64,000 nt of DNA from DATEPR01 sp036502345. Lineage in GTDB: Bacteria > Actinomycetota > Actinomycetes > Mycobacteriales > Pseudonocardiaceae. Location: the NCBI GenBank assembly GCA_036502345.1, contig DASXYT010000154.1:1-64000 (forward strand), read 5' to 3'. Every line of letters starts with the position of its first letter. The stretch's first letter is position 1. Shown here in pieces: positions 1 to 8,215 of the stretch. A program made the position numbers and the translations under genes. Under the pieces are notes generated by a model, which was given only the letters and a program-made list of their open reading frames with translations, was not told the origin of the DNA and ran no database searches.

Positions 1-1264
1 GCCCGCACACGTAGACGCTGCGGCTGCGCACGTCCGGTACCAGGTGGAACAGGGGACCGGGGGCGAGCGGATCGTGGCGCAGCTCGCGGCGCCTGCCGAC
101 CAGGTAGTGCACGACCATTCCGTCGCAGGCCATCGCGTCCAGTTCAGCCCGCAGCGGGATGTCCTGCCAGGTGCTCGCCCGGTGCACGAGGACCACATCG
201 GTGTGTTCGCGCAGGAGTTGTTCGGCCAGTGCGCGGATCGGGGCGATGCCGGAGCCACCGGAGACCAGCAGGACGGGCTCCCGGGTGCGCCGGTCGGCGG
301 TGAAGTGGCCGAAGGGCCCCTCGGTGAAGACCGGTACGCCTCGGCGCAGGTGCGCGGCAGCGCCGGAGTGGTCGCCGGCATCCTTGATGGTGATCCGCAT
401 CCGGTGATCGCCCGCGGGGGCGGACAGCGAGTACGGGTGAGCGGTCCAGAGATGGCCGATGGTCACGAAACGCCACAACAGGAACTGGCCCGGACGGGCA
501 TCCAGTTCGGACAGTCGACGGCCACGGAGCCAGACGCTGACCGTGTCCGGTGTCTCGCGCACGACCCGCTCGATGGTGATCGCGTGCCGGAACCACCGAC
601 GCATCGGCGCCACCAGCCGCCACCACACCAGTGCGGCGGCGACGATCACGTAGCCCCCGATCCACACCGCACGCGCGGTCGGACTGCTCACGAAGTCACC
701 GCCGCTGGAGATCTGGTGGAAGAACGCCAGCGCGACCGCCAGGTAGGCCGACAGATGGATCAGATACCAGCCTTCGTAGGACAGGCGCCGGCGCGCGACC
801 TGGGCACTGGTGATGGCGACGGCCAGGAACAGCGCCATGCCGGCGAGTGCGGTGAGCATGTCCGGATAGGTGGCCACGATCTCGGCGACCGCCGACCACG
901 GCGCGTGCCGCTCGGTCGCCGCGAGCCCGGCGGTGACCAGCAGCACGTGTGCGACCAGCACCAGCACGACGTTCGTGCCCAGCCCCCGGTGCCAGGCTGT
1001 CAGCCGGTCGAAGCCCACGGCACGTTCCAACCAGGGCAGGCGGGCCATCAGCAGCAACTGGACCAGCGCCAGGTAGGCGCCCGCCAGACCCGCGACACGA
1101 CCGGCCGCGGTCAGGACGGCGCCTGGCGAGTCAAGGGACGCGCTGAGCGGATCGAACCACCAGAAGCTGACGGCGATCAGCCCTCCGGCCACGAGAGCCA
1201 GGCGAACCGTCCACTGCTCCAGGTCACCCCCGGGCGAGCGTTTGGTGTCGACGACGGCGTGCAT
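1..1264 (-). CDS. Ferric-reductase-like transmembrane flavin oxidoreductase (C-terminus beyond window)
   Basis: Reading from an ATG at 1264, the protein has several hydrophobic helices in its first 200 residues with histidines (WHRG, VAHVLL, LIHLSAY) placed as in ferric reductase heme-binding helices. A ferredoxin-NADP reductase module follows: PYSLSA for FAD binding, GGSGIAPIRAL for NAD(P) binding, and YVCG just before the window edge. This architecture moves electrons from NAD(P)H through FAD to membrane heme. The gene runs off the window start, so only the extreme C-terminus is missing. The physiological acceptor (iron, oxygen or other) cannot be told from the sequence. It is preceded by a VOC gene on the same strand. 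Confidence 0.88.
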   Translation of the reverse strand, partial: MHAVVDTKRSPGGDLEQWTVRLALVAGGLIAVSFWWFDPLSASLDSPGAVLTAAGRVAGLAGAYLALVQLLLMARLPWLERAVGFDRLTAWHRGLGTNVVLVLVAHVLLVTAGLAATERHAPWSAVAEIVATYPDMLTALAGMALFLAVAITSAQVARRRLSYEGWYLIHLSAYLAVALAFFHQISSGGDFVSSPTARAVWIGGYVIVAAALVWWRLVAPMRRWFRHAITIERVVRETPDTVSVWLRGRRLSELDARPGQFLLWRFVTIGHLWTAHPYSLSAPAGDHRMRITIKDAGDHSGAAAHLRRGVPVFTEGPFGHFTADRRTREPVLLVSGGSGIAPIRALAEQLLREHTDVVLVHRASTWQDIPLRAELDAMACDGMVVHYLVGRRRELRHDPLAPGPLFHLVPDVRSRSVYVCG

Positions 1265-1327
1265 GAGGACGAGTCTTGCCGGCAATTCTTGGCGCCTCGT
1301 TGGAACGTCTCCTCGGCCCTGCCCTGG

Positions 1328-1711
1328 TCAGGGCGACTCGCCGCCGGGGATGTGCGGTGCCCAACCGGGGCGGCGGACGAGGCAGAACGGATGTCCCGCC
1401 GGGTCGGCATAGACGTCCGCGCCGGCCAACCGTCGCGCTCCGAGGGCGAGAGCGCGTGGCCCGGCCGCGGCTGGGTCCTCGACCATGATGTCGAGGTGGA
1501 ACTGTTGTGGCACCGAAGGGTCGGGCCAGGTCGGTGGCTTGTGGTCGGTGGCGAGTTGGAACGCCAGCCCCGAGGAGGTGTCATCGTCTGCGACGACGAC
1601 CCAGTCGCGGCTGCGGTAGGTGATCGGCTGGCCGAGCAACGTGGAGTAGAAGGCCGCGAGCGCGGCCGGGTCGGGGCAGTCGAGGACGACGTGATGCAAC
1701 CGTCCGATCAT
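1328..1711 (-). CDS. VOC-family (glyoxalase/bleomycin-resistance fold) protein
   Basis: A 127-residue protein from the ATG at 1711 opens with MIGRLHHVVLDCPD, the usual first beta strand and metal-ligand histidine of the vicinal-oxygen-chelate fold. A second half follows with FHLDIMVED and ends in YADPAGHPFCLV, the standard final strand. Two betaalphabetabetabeta modules in about 125 residues match single-domain VOC proteins. Substrate is not predictable: members include dioxygenases, isomerases and drug-binding proteins. The reading frame stays open upstream, but that stretch belongs to the lipoprotein gene's other frames, so the later ATG was chosen. Confidence 0.85.
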   Translation of the reverse strand: MIGRLHHVVLDCPDPAALAAFYSTLLGQPITYRSRDWVVVADDDTSSGLAFQLATDHKPPTWPDPSVPQQFHLDIMVEDPAAAGPRALALGARRLAGADVYADPAGHPFCLVRRPGWAPHIPGGESP

Positions 1712-1773
1712 GACGACGATGATGACCGGCACCGTCGACGATGTCGAGCCGGGAGTTGCTGGTGGCCGATCTC

Positions 1774-2310
1774 TCAGTAGCCGCCGGGATTGCCGTTTGC
1801 CGGTGGGGCAGCCGGGGCCGTTGCCTGGCCGCCCGTGGAGGCGCTGTGCCAGGTGAACGCTGTGCCCGCGAAACTGTCCTGGGCGCCATTGCCGGTCACC
1901 TTGCCGGGATTGTTGTCGAAGGAGAAGGTGTAGAGCGGCTTGCCGTCGAGCGTGACCTGGCTGGTGCCGTCCGGGCGTTGCACCGTGGCGACGGTGCCGC
2001 CGACCCCTGGTCCGGCAGTGGGTTGTTTGCCCGAGGACAGGGTCAGCGGCACCCAGATCTTGGTGCAGTCGCTGGACACACACTGCGGTTTGCCCGCTTT
2101 GTCCTGGTCATTGGTGTAGAGCGTGGCGCCGGCCTGGTCGACCAGCACGGACGCGCCGTTGACCGTGCGCGCCGCCACCGTGGTGGCGCCGCTCGGCGCG
2201 GCGGCCGGCGCACTGCCGGCGGTTGCGTTGGTGCCGCATGCCGCGGCGAACATGACGAGTCCTAGGCCGATCGTGACCGAAACGGGCAGACGGGTACCCA
2301 TGGAATGCAT
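1774..2310 (-). CDS. COG4315-type secreted-repeat lipoprotein
   Basis: The 178-residue protein has a hydrophobic leader ending in FAAAC, a lipobox with the acylated cysteine near residue 25. The mature part carries two copies of the actinobacterial repeat: ASVLVDQAGATLYTND with a C-x-x-x-C pair after it (CVSSDC), and VTLDGKPLYTFSFD. These features define COG4315/Lipoprotein_15 repeats of unknown function, often found beside ECF sigma factors. The tail is rich in Gly, Ala and Pro. The ATG at 2310 is preceded by AAAGG at suitable distance. It is the third gene after the sigma and anti-sigma genes, 27 bases downstream, so probably a target within the same operon. Confidence 0.9.
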   Translation of the reverse strand: MHSMGTRLPVSVTIGLGLVMFAAACGTNATAGSAPAAAPSGATTVAARTVNGASVLVDQAGATLYTNDQDKAGKPQCVSSDCTKIWVPLTLSSGKQPTAGPGVGGTVATVQRPDGTSQVTLDGKPLYTFSFDNNPGKVTGNGAQDSFAGTAFTWHSASTGGQATAPAAPPANGNPGGY

Positions 2311-2337
2311 GATCAGTGCCTTTCTGGTGGGCGGTCG

Positions 2338-3003
2338 CTAGCGAGGTTCGGCGGGCGGCGGCACGCTGACCAGCCGCCGGCCGGAAGTGGTGATGACGTC
2401 GAGGTGATGGATCTGCGCGGGCCGGATCGCGGTGGTTCCGGTGACGTCCACGGCCCCCTGATAGTTGGCCACCCAGCTGGCGGCGGTGTCCCGGCGACCA
2501 TCCGCCGCGCTGACCACGAGCATGCATTGCTGCGCCCAGCCCACGCCGGACAGCTGTAGTCGGATCTGGGTGCCCCAACTGCGCGCGGTCAGCACGATGC
2601 TGGCGTGGACGTGGGTGTGCGGATCGGTCGCGGACACGGTCCACGAAGTGGCAACGGGCGCGGTCTGGCTGGTTGCCGCCACGCCAGTGATCACCCCGGC
2701 CACCAGGAGCACGACGCCGACCGTGACACCGAGCAGCCGGTTCCAGGCATGCTTCCGGTGGCGCGCGGCTGCCCGCGCGATCAGTGCTTCGTACAGTTCC
2801 TGCGGAAGTTCGGTCGGGGCGACGATGTCTTCGACATCGGCCATGGTCAGCGTGCCGAGCAGTGTCGGCAGGCCCCGGAGTTCGTCGTACTCCGTCCGGC
2901 AGTCCGGGCATTCGGGTAGATGCTCGCGCATCCGTTCGATTTCCGCAGGTTCGAGAGCGTCGAGCAGGTACGCGGCGACGTCGATCGTGTTGGTGCAGTT
3001 CAT
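2338..3003 (-). CDS. Zinc-finger anti-sigma factor (RslA/RskA-like)
   Basis: The 221-residue protein starts with the anti-sigma zinc-finger motif: H28 with C32 and C35 in EHLPECPDC, plus an upstream Cys at residue 3. A single membrane helix follows at about residues 90-112 (LLGVTVGVVLLVAGVITGVAA) and then an extracytoplasmic domain of about 110 residues. It would bind and hold the cognate sigma factor at the membrane until an external signal or redox change releases it. Its ATG overlaps the stop of the sigma gene in an ATGA, which implies translational coupling and equal stoichiometry. Confidence 0.92.
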   Translation of the reverse strand: MNCTNTIDVAAYLLDALEPAEIERMREHLPECPDCRTEYDELRGLPTLLGTLTMADVEDIVAPTELPQELYEALIARAAARHRKHAWNRLLGVTVGVVLLVAGVITGVAATSQTAPVATSWTVSATDPHTHVHASIVLTARSWGTQIRLQLSGVGWAQQCMLVVSAADGRRDTAASWVANYQGAVDVTGTTAIRPAQIHHLDVITTSGRRLVSVPPPAEPR

Positions 3004-3518
3004 GGCTGCCGCACCCCGCGTTCCAGCAATGCCAGTCGCAGTGCGCGCAACGCATAGAACATCCGCGATCGGACCGTGCCATTGGGAATGTTGAGCCGGG
3101 CGGCGATCTCCCGCGTGCTGCGGCCGGCATAGAAGCCTTCGATGAGTACTTCCTGGTGAGCTTTGGTGAGCGCACCGAGTGCATCCGCCAGCAGGCAGGC
3201 GTCCAGGGCCGCGTCCAGATCATCCGATGTGGACACATCATCCACCGTCGCTGTGGAGATGTCCTCGGGCCAGTTGCGTCGGTTTCGGTTCGCGTCGATG
3301 GCCAGGCGTCGTGCGACCGTGAACAGCCATGGTCGGGCCTTCTCCACGGTCAGGTCGTCGGCGTGTTGCCAGGCACGCAGCAGCGTCTCCTGCACGATGT
3401 CCTCCGCGCGTTGTCGGTCACCGCCCAACAACCGCTGGACGTAGGCCAGCAGCGGGCGGGCGTGGCTCGCGTAGAGGGCACGCAGCAGCCGCTCGTCCTC
3501 GACCCGACTGGAGCACAT
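3000..3518 (-). CDS. ECF RNA polymerase sigma factor, SigL-like
   Basis: From the ATG at 3518 the 172-residue protein has region 2 (LYASHARPLLAYVQRLL, EDIVQETLLRAWQH, ARPWLFTVARRLAID) and region 4 (LTKAHQEVLIEGFYAGRSTREIAARLNIPNGTVRSRMFYALRALR). This closely follows mycobacterial SigL as I remember it, including the ALRALRLALLE end. An in-frame Met 40 codons further upstream was rejected: that extension is Arg/Gly-rich, and a good ECF promoter lies inside it, placing transcription start almost on the 3518 ATG. It is the first gene of a sigma / anti-sigma / lipoprotein operon and is likely autoregulated. Confidence 0.92.
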   Translation of the reverse strand: MCSSRVEDERLLRALYASHARPLLAYVQRLLGGDRQRAEDIVQETLLRAWQHADDLTVEKARPWLFTVARRLAIDANRNRRNWPEDISTATVDDVSTSDDLDAALDACLLADALGALTKAHQEVLIEGFYAGRSTREIAARLNIPNGTVRSRMFYALRALRLALLERGVRQP

Positions 3519-3525
3519 ACCCACT

Positions 3526-3553
3526 ACTACGGACGCGGCCCGGCGATTGTTCA
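3526..3553 (-). promoter_or_regulatory. ECF-type promoter of the sigma operon
   Basis: On the minus strand TGAACA (3553-3548) is separated by 16 bases from CGTAGT (3531-3526). This fits the group-wide ECF pattern of an AAC-containing -35 and a CGT-containing -10, and is close to what is described for mycobacterial SigL targets. Its -10 lies about 8 bases before the chosen start codon, so the message would be leaderless or nearly so. That the promoter is read by its own sigma factor is an inference. Confidence 0.6.
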
Positions 3554-3740
3554 CCCCTGCGCCACGATTGCCGGACCGTCCTGCTCGGCAGATCCACAAT
3601 GGGAAACGCAATACGCAACATCGCAGGCGATGCGGCATGTTAGGCGTGGCATACCTTACTGTGGATGCCTATCTGCGCGGAGTGCAGGGAAACGATGGCG
3701 TTCCACATTCGGAACCGCGGCGGCGGGCGTCGGAGGCATT

Positions 3741-4142
3741 GACGACGACCCGCGCACACCAGGAGCGGACCGACGGGCGGCGCGTCCGCCCTGGTGGGTC
3801 TACGCGGCGATGTTCCTGCTCACCGCCGCTGGCACCGCGGCCAGCGACTTCGTCAGCCTCAGCGGCGCCAAGCTGATCGCCATCCTCGTCGTGGTCCTGC
3901 TGGTCGTCGTGCTCGTGACCAGCATCGCCGACCGGTCGGCGATGTTCAGTAGGGTTCGCGGAGTGCAGCCCCGGCAGCAGTTCATCCCGTGGGTCTTCGG
4001 CGTCGTACTGATCGTCGTGGGCCTCGGCGCCTGGCTGATCTCCCGCTACGGCAACGGATTCGTCGGCGATATCGCCGACGCGGTCGGCCTGCGCAACTAC
4101 CCGCACACCGTGGCCGGGATACTGTGGGGGGCCGCGTTCACC
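3741..4142 (+). pseudogene. Decayed small membrane protein gene
   Basis: This frame encodes a protein with a conserved-looking start (RPPWWVYAAMFLLTAAG), a second helix (LIAILVVVLLVVVLVTSIAD) and a third (PWVFGVVLIVVGLGAWLIS), then PHTVAGILWGAAFT. No ATG/GTG start with a ribosome site precedes the first helix, and at about 4142 the frame runs straight into an unrelated regulator sequence. Both ends therefore look damaged. An internal Met at 3810 could still start a short peptide, but that would cut the first helix. I have no function for the family. Confidence 0.55.
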
Positions 4143-4328
4143 GACCGCTGTCGGATCCGACACGGTTGGCGATCATGTCGGTGCTCTACACGGTGGGCTG
4201 GTGCGACTTCGCCTTCCTGCGCGACGCGGTGTCCCTCCATGGTCCGCGCCACCGACCAGGGGCGAGCCCGGTTCCTCGGGCACGCCGAGGCGTTGCGGGC
4301 GATCGTCGAGCGAACCCCACGCCCGTAG
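4143..4328 (+). pseudogene. Remnant of a winged-helix (ArsR/HTH_27-like) regulator
   Basis: Two pieces of one regulator lie here in different frames. Piece one (from about 4145) reads PLSDPTRLAIMSVLYTVGW and CDFAFLRDAVSL, the first helices of a winged-helix DNA-binding protein. Piece two, from about 4239 in another frame, reads VRATDQGRARFLGHAEALRAI, the C-terminal wing and helix of the same family. The recognition helix and beta hairpin between them, roughly 30 residues, are missing. The N-terminus is fused out of frame to the membrane gene upstream. Two deletions explain the structure, so the gene cannot make a working repressor. Confidence 0.7.
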
Positions 4329-4408
4329 TCCGGCCAGCGCGGATGACCCGCTCATCCCCACCTGCTGTCACCGCGTGGTCCGGGAGGAAACGCCGTGCTG
4401 CTGTCGCG

Positions 4409-5005
4409 TCAGCTCCGGGCCAGGTTCCGCACCGAGATCAGGTGTTCCAGCAAGGTGATCAGGACCTGCTTGCTGGACTCGCGCCGGCGTACGTCGCACA
4501 GCACGGTGGGCACGTACGAATCGAGGTCCATCGCATCGCGGACCTGGTCCACGGTGTAGGGCTGGGCGCCGTTGAAACAGTTGACTGCCACCACGAACGG
4601 CACCTGCCGGCGTTCGAAGAAGTCCACCGAGGGAAAGCACGCGTCCAGCCTGCGGGTGTCGGCGAGCACCACCGCGCCGAGCGCGCCCTGGGCGAGTTCG
4701 TCCCACATGAACCAGAACCGGTGCTGCCCCGGCGTGCCGAACAGGTAGCAGATCAGCGACGGATTGATGGTGATGCGTCCGAAGTCCAGGGCCACCGTGG
4801 TCGTCGTCTTCTCCTCGACGCCCTCCAGATCGTCGGTGTTGCCGCTGATCTCACTGATCACCTCCTCGGTACGCAGCGGCGCGATCTCGCTGACCGAGCT
4901 GACCAAGGTGGTCTTGCCGACGCCGAAGCCACCGGCGATCAGCAGCTTCACCGCTGACGTGGCGAAGGTCGGCTGGTCGGATGTGTCAAAGCCTACGGAT
5001 GCCAT
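4409..5005 (-). CDS. cvnD: Conservon small GTPase CvnD
   Basis: The 198-residue protein carries a Ras-like P-loop, GGFGVGKTT at residues 25-33, a switch region with EEKTTTTVALDFGRI, and a G3-like FGTPGQHRFWF motif. It matches the CvnD family of actinobacterial cytoplasmic GTPases that act with CvnA, CvnB and CvnC at the membrane. The start at 5005 (MASVGFDTSD) was chosen over one 19 codons upstream because those residues are Trp/Arg-rich and overlap the CvnC coding end. The 20-base overlap with cvnC supports coupling. It is the last gene of the operon that starts with the GGPP synthase. Confidence 0.93.
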   Translation of the reverse strand: MASVGFDTSDQPTFATSAVKLLIAGGFGVGKTTLVSSVSEIAPLRTEEVISEISGNTDDLEGVEEKTTTTVALDFGRITINPSLICYLFGTPGQHRFWFMWDELAQGALGAVVLADTRRLDACFPSVDFFERRQVPFVVAVNCFNGAQPYTVDQVRDAMDLDSYVPTVLCDVRRRESSKQVLITLLEHLISVRNLARS

Positions 5006-5354
5006 CAAGTACCGCCTGAAGTATGTCCATGTCCGGGTTGTCCACAGCAGTCGGCGGAGCACGGAAAAGGAGGTAACCCTGCTCGATCAGGTCGCCGATC
5101 AGAATCTTCACGACGGCGAGCGCCATATCCAGTTGTGCGCTGATCTCAGCGACCGACTGCGGGCGCTGGCACAGTCGCAGGATCTCGGCGTACTCACGAT
5201 CCAGCACGCCGTTGTCGGGATGAATGGCGATCACCAACGTGATCATGTCCAGGTCGGGCCGGGTCGACCTGGTACGGCCGCGAGTGACCGCATAAGGCCG
5301 GACCATGGGGCCGGCCTTGTCGTCGTACCAGGACTCCCGACGGTCGTTCATCAC
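4986..5354 (-). CDS. cvnC: Conservon DUF742 protein CvnC
   Basis: The 122-residue protein matches the DUF742 winged-helix-like family: VRPYAVTRGRTRST near the start, PQSVAEISAQLDMALAVVKILIGDLIEQGYL in the core, and the typical LQAVLDGIRRL end. In described conservons CvnC sits with the roadblock protein and the GTPase in a complex at the sensor kinase. Start is either GTG 5354, giving a GTGA overlap with cvnB, or the ATG next to it at 5351. A chance TTGTCCACA DnaA box lies within the coding end (5038-5046) and is probably just coding sequence. Confidence 0.93.
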   Translation of the reverse strand: MMNDRRESWYDDKAGPMVRPYAVTRGRTRSTRPDLDMITLVIAIHPDNGVLDREYAEILRLCQRPQSVAEISAQLDMALAVVKILIGDLIEQGYLLFRAPPTAVDNPDMDILQAVLDGIRRL

Positions 5355-5773
5355 GGGTGGGGTGTACCCGGCACACCGTTCGGCTTACGGGGTGCTGCCA
5401 CGAGATGGTTGCCGACCTGCTTGACCATCAGGGTCATCTCGTACGCGATCATCCCCATGTCGGCGTTCTCCGCGGCCAGCAGAGCGAGGCAGGTGCCCGA
5501 GCCGGCCGCCGTGACGACGAAGTAGGCGCGTTCGAGTTCGACGACGGTCTGCCGGACCCCACCCCTGGCGAAATGCCTGCCCACTCCCTTGGCCAGGCTC
5601 TGGAACGCGGATGCCATCGCGGCGAGATGTTCACTGTCCTCCCTGGACAGACCACTGGATCGGCCGACGACCAGGCCGTCCGAGGACAACACCACCGCGC
5701 GTTCGGCTCCGGTCACCCGCGTCACCAGGTCGTCGAGCAACCAGTTCAGCTCACTCACGTCCGGTCGATCCAT
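5351..5773 (-). CDS. cvnB: Conservon roadblock/LC7 protein CvnB
   Basis: At 140 residues, with LNWLLDDLVTRVTGAERAVVLSSDGLVVGRSSGL at the N-terminus and LALLAAENADMGMIAYEMTLMVKQVGNHL at the C-terminus, this is a roadblock/LC7-fold protein of the CvnB type. Such proteins are thought to act as GTPase regulators, like MglB for MglA, so CvnD is the likely partner. It lies 30 bases downstream of the kinase gene cvnA and overlaps cvnC, in the canonical A-B-C-D order. Confidence 0.94.
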   Translation of the reverse strand: MDRPDVSELNWLLDDLVTRVTGAERAVVLSSDGLVVGRSSGLSREDSEHLAAMASAFQSLAKGVGRHFARGGVRQTVVELERAYFVVTAAGSGTCLALLAAENADMGMIAYEMTLMVKQVGNHLVAAPRKPNGVPGTPHP

Positions 5774-5803
5774 GCCTACCCCACTAGTTGCAATCGCTGA
5801 ATG

Positions 5804-8215
5804 TTACCGAGCGTCCCGAGCCTGTCGGGTGCCGTGCTGGAACGCGGCCATTGTGTCCCGCGCCTGTTCGGCCATCCGGACCGAGTCGGCGTCCGACGCT
5901 ACGTTGTCCCTCGGGTCCGGGTCGGCGTCGCCGACCAGTTGGGGTGCGAGGTTCGCCTGCCGCCTGCGCCGGGGCAGTGGTGGCACCGTGCTGTCCGGTT
6001 GCCTGCCGTCCGGTTGTCGGCCGTGCCTGCCGCCCGCCTGCGGTTGGAGTCTCTGTGGGCGCACGCCGTTTCCAGCGCCGTTCGTACTGCCGTTGGTGGG
6101 CGGCTTCTCGTTCGGTTGCTCGTTGGTCGGCCATTGAATGGTCAGCTCGCCGGTCTTGTGCACCGGCCTGGGCGCCGACACCGGGTCCGTGATCGGTAGC
6201 CGGCCGGGCTGCTGCCGTTGCCGGGGCAGCACCGTCGTGGCGCCCGGATCATCGGCACCGTTCTCCGGTGTGTCGCCGGTCGACTCCCATGCGAGCAGCG
6301 ACGCGCGAACCAGCACGATCGCCCGCACACCACCGTAGACCGACTCCACCAACGTGACGGTGATGCCGTGCCGTGCGGCCAACTGGGACACCACGAACAG
6401 ACCGAGCCGCGAGTCGTTGCTCAGCGCCATCACCCCGAAGTCGGGCGGCTCGTGCAGCAGGCCGTTGATCAGTTCGCGCTCCTTGTCGGCCAGGCCGAGA
6501 CCCTGGTCCTCGACCTCGACCACGACACCCTTGCCGACCATGTTGCCTCGGATCTCGACCCGGGAGTCCTGCGGGGAGAACGACGTCGCGTTGTCGACCA
6601 GTTCGGCCAGCAGGTGCACGAGGTCGGCCACCACGGCTCCCACGACGGACACCTCCGGCAGCCGCCCTGCGTCGACCCGCTTGTACTGCTCCGTCTCGCC
6701 GACCGCACTGCGCACGATCTCCGTCAGCGGTACCGGGTTGCGCCACTTCCGCCCCGGCCGCTCACCACCGAGGATGATCAGGTTCTCGGCGTTGCGCCGG
6801 GCCCGGGTCGCCAGGTGGTCGAGCTGGAACAACAGCTCCAGTTCGTCCGGGTCCTCCTGCTTGCGTTCGGCACGGTCGAGCACCTCGAGTTGGCGGTGCA
6901 CGACCACCTGGCTGCGGTGGGCGATGTTGAGGAACACCGCGTTGACACCTTCGCGGGTCCTGGCCTCCTGTGCCGCGGCCGCAACAGCGGTGTGCTGTGC
7001 CTTGTTGAACGCGTCGGCCACCTGGCCGATCTCGTCGTTGCCGAACCGCAGTGGGGGCACCTCGCGCTCGATGTCGATCTGCTCACCGGCACGCAACCGG
7101 CCGACCGCGTGGGGCAGCCGGGTGTCGGCCAGTTCCAGGGTCTTCTCGCGCAGCTCCCGCAGCCGGTTGACCAACCGGTTGGACAGCCGGGCCGCGACGA
7201 ACGCGGCGATGAGCGTGAGCAGCAGGATGAGCCCGCCGCCGATCAGCGAGTTGACGAAGGTCCGGTGACCGGTGTTCTTGGCGAATCCGGCCGCGTACTG
7301 GTGCTGGGCGGCGTAGAGGTCCAGCAACTGGGTGTGCACAGCGGACGCCGTCTGCTGCCAGTCCGGCACGGTCATCGGCAGCGAGCCACCGCCGCCGTTC
7401 GGGGACGGCTGCGGCCCGCGCAGCAGCACGAAGGACTCCATGCTGTTGAGCGCACGCCAGTCCGGGCCGGCGACGAGCTTGGCGTAGCTGGCCTGCTCCG
7501 CCGGGTTCAGCGTGGGGATCAACGTGGTCAGCTCGGTGTGGTAGTACCCGATCTGGTGGGCGAGTTCCTGGTAGTTCTGGCTGTTCAGCGTGCCGCTGCT
7601 GACCCCTCCGTCGGCGAGCGCATTGCTCTTGGACATCGCGTCCGCCACGTTGAACAGGTCCGTCGCCGCCGTCTCCTCCGTCGCGGTGACCGGATCCGGT
7701 GCTGTCTTCGCGATGCCCTGCAAGCTCAGCGAGATGATGTCGACGAGCTGGTTGTAGTAGGTGTAGACGGCCTGCAGGCTCGTCTTGTCCGTGTCGACCG
7801 CCTGCCGGAGCGGCTGCAACTGGGCCAGGAGCTTCTCCAGGACGGCGTTGGCCTGCTTGAGGGCGCCCGGGTTCGACTTGACCAGGCTCGCGCCGAGCGT
7901 CTGGAGTTGCAGCAGCGAGGCGTTGACCTGATTGCGCGCGTTCTTGAGCTGGGTGGCGACGGAGGGGTCACCCAGCCGCTGCAGGCTCAACCTGCGCTCC
8001 TCGCCGAGTTGCTGGGTGAACACGGTGCCGACGTCGACGACGGACGACTCGCCGGTCGTGGTGGCCCAGGACTGTGCGTCGTAGCCCTGCCGAACCAGGT
8101 AGCTCGCGCCGCCAACGCCGATGATCAACAACGCGGCGCTGGGAATGAGCACGATGGCGAGCATCCGCGCCCTGATGCTCCTGCTCGCGCGACCCGCTGC
8201 TTTCGGGCGCCTCAC
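5804..8215 (-). CDS. cvnA: Conservon sensor histidine kinase CvnA with NIT domain
   Basis: The 803-residue protein has a membrane helix near residues 15-40 (MLAIVLIPSAALLIIGVGG) and a large extracellular helical domain of about 270 residues with the layout of nitrate/nitrite-sensing (NIT) domains. A second membrane helix (NSLIGGGLILLLTLIAAFVAARL) and a HAMP segment follow. The cytoplasmic part has LDHLATRARRNAENLIIL and an ATPase domain with the N-box ELVDNATSFSP and the G-box DQGLGLAD. The last 150 residues are Pro/Gln/Arg-rich and disordered, common in CvnA proteins. Its start overlaps the P450 stop by four bases, which ties signalling and biosynthesis into one transcript. The ligand is unknown. 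Confidence 0.93.
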   Translation of the reverse strand: MRRPKAAGRASRSIRARMLAIVLIPSAALLIIGVGGASYLVRQGYDAQSWATTTGESSVVDVGTVFTQQLGEERRLSLQRLGDPSVATQLKNARNQVNASLLQLQTLGASLVKSNPGALKQANAVLEKLLAQLQPLRQAVDTDKTSLQAVYTYYNQLVDIISLSLQGIAKTAPDPVTATEETAATDLFNVADAMSKSNALADGGVSSGTLNSQNYQELAHQIGYYHTELTTLIPTLNPAEQASYAKLVAGPDWRALNSMESFVLLRGPQPSPNGGGGSLPMTVPDWQQTASAVHTQLLDLYAAQHQYAAGFAKNTGHRTFVNSLIGGGLILLLTLIAAFVAARLSNRLVNRLRELREKTLELADTRLPHAVGRLRAGEQIDIEREVPPLRFGNDEIGQVADAFNKAQHTAVAAAAQEARTREGVNAVFLNIAHRSQVVVHRQLEVLDRAERKQEDPDELELLFQLDHLATRARRNAENLIILGGERPGRKWRNPVPLTEIVRSAVGETEQYKRVDAGRLPEVSVVGAVVADLVHLLAELVDNATSFSPQDSRVEIRGNMVGKGVVVEVEDQGLGLADKERELINGLLHEPPDFGVMALSNDSRLGLFVVSQLAARHGITVTLVESVYGGVRAIVLVRASLLAWESTGDTPENGADDPGATTVLPRQRQQPGRLPITDPVSAPRPVHKTGELTIQWPTNEQPNEKPPTNGSTNGAGNGVRPQRLQPQAGGRHGRQPDGRQPDSTVPPLPRRRRQANLAPQLVGDADPDPRDNVASDADSVRMAEQARDTMAAFQHGTRQARDAR

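Noticed and set aside
44..1780. 578-codon plus-strand open frame
   Set aside because: It is antisense to the ferric-reductase-like and VOC genes, which have clear family motifs. The product is low-complexity and His/Arg/Gly-rich, the usual shadow in high-GC DNA.
5038..5046. Single TTGTCCACA DnaA box
   Set aside because: It lies inside the cvnC coding sequence and is single. About one such 9-mer is expected by chance in a window of this size.
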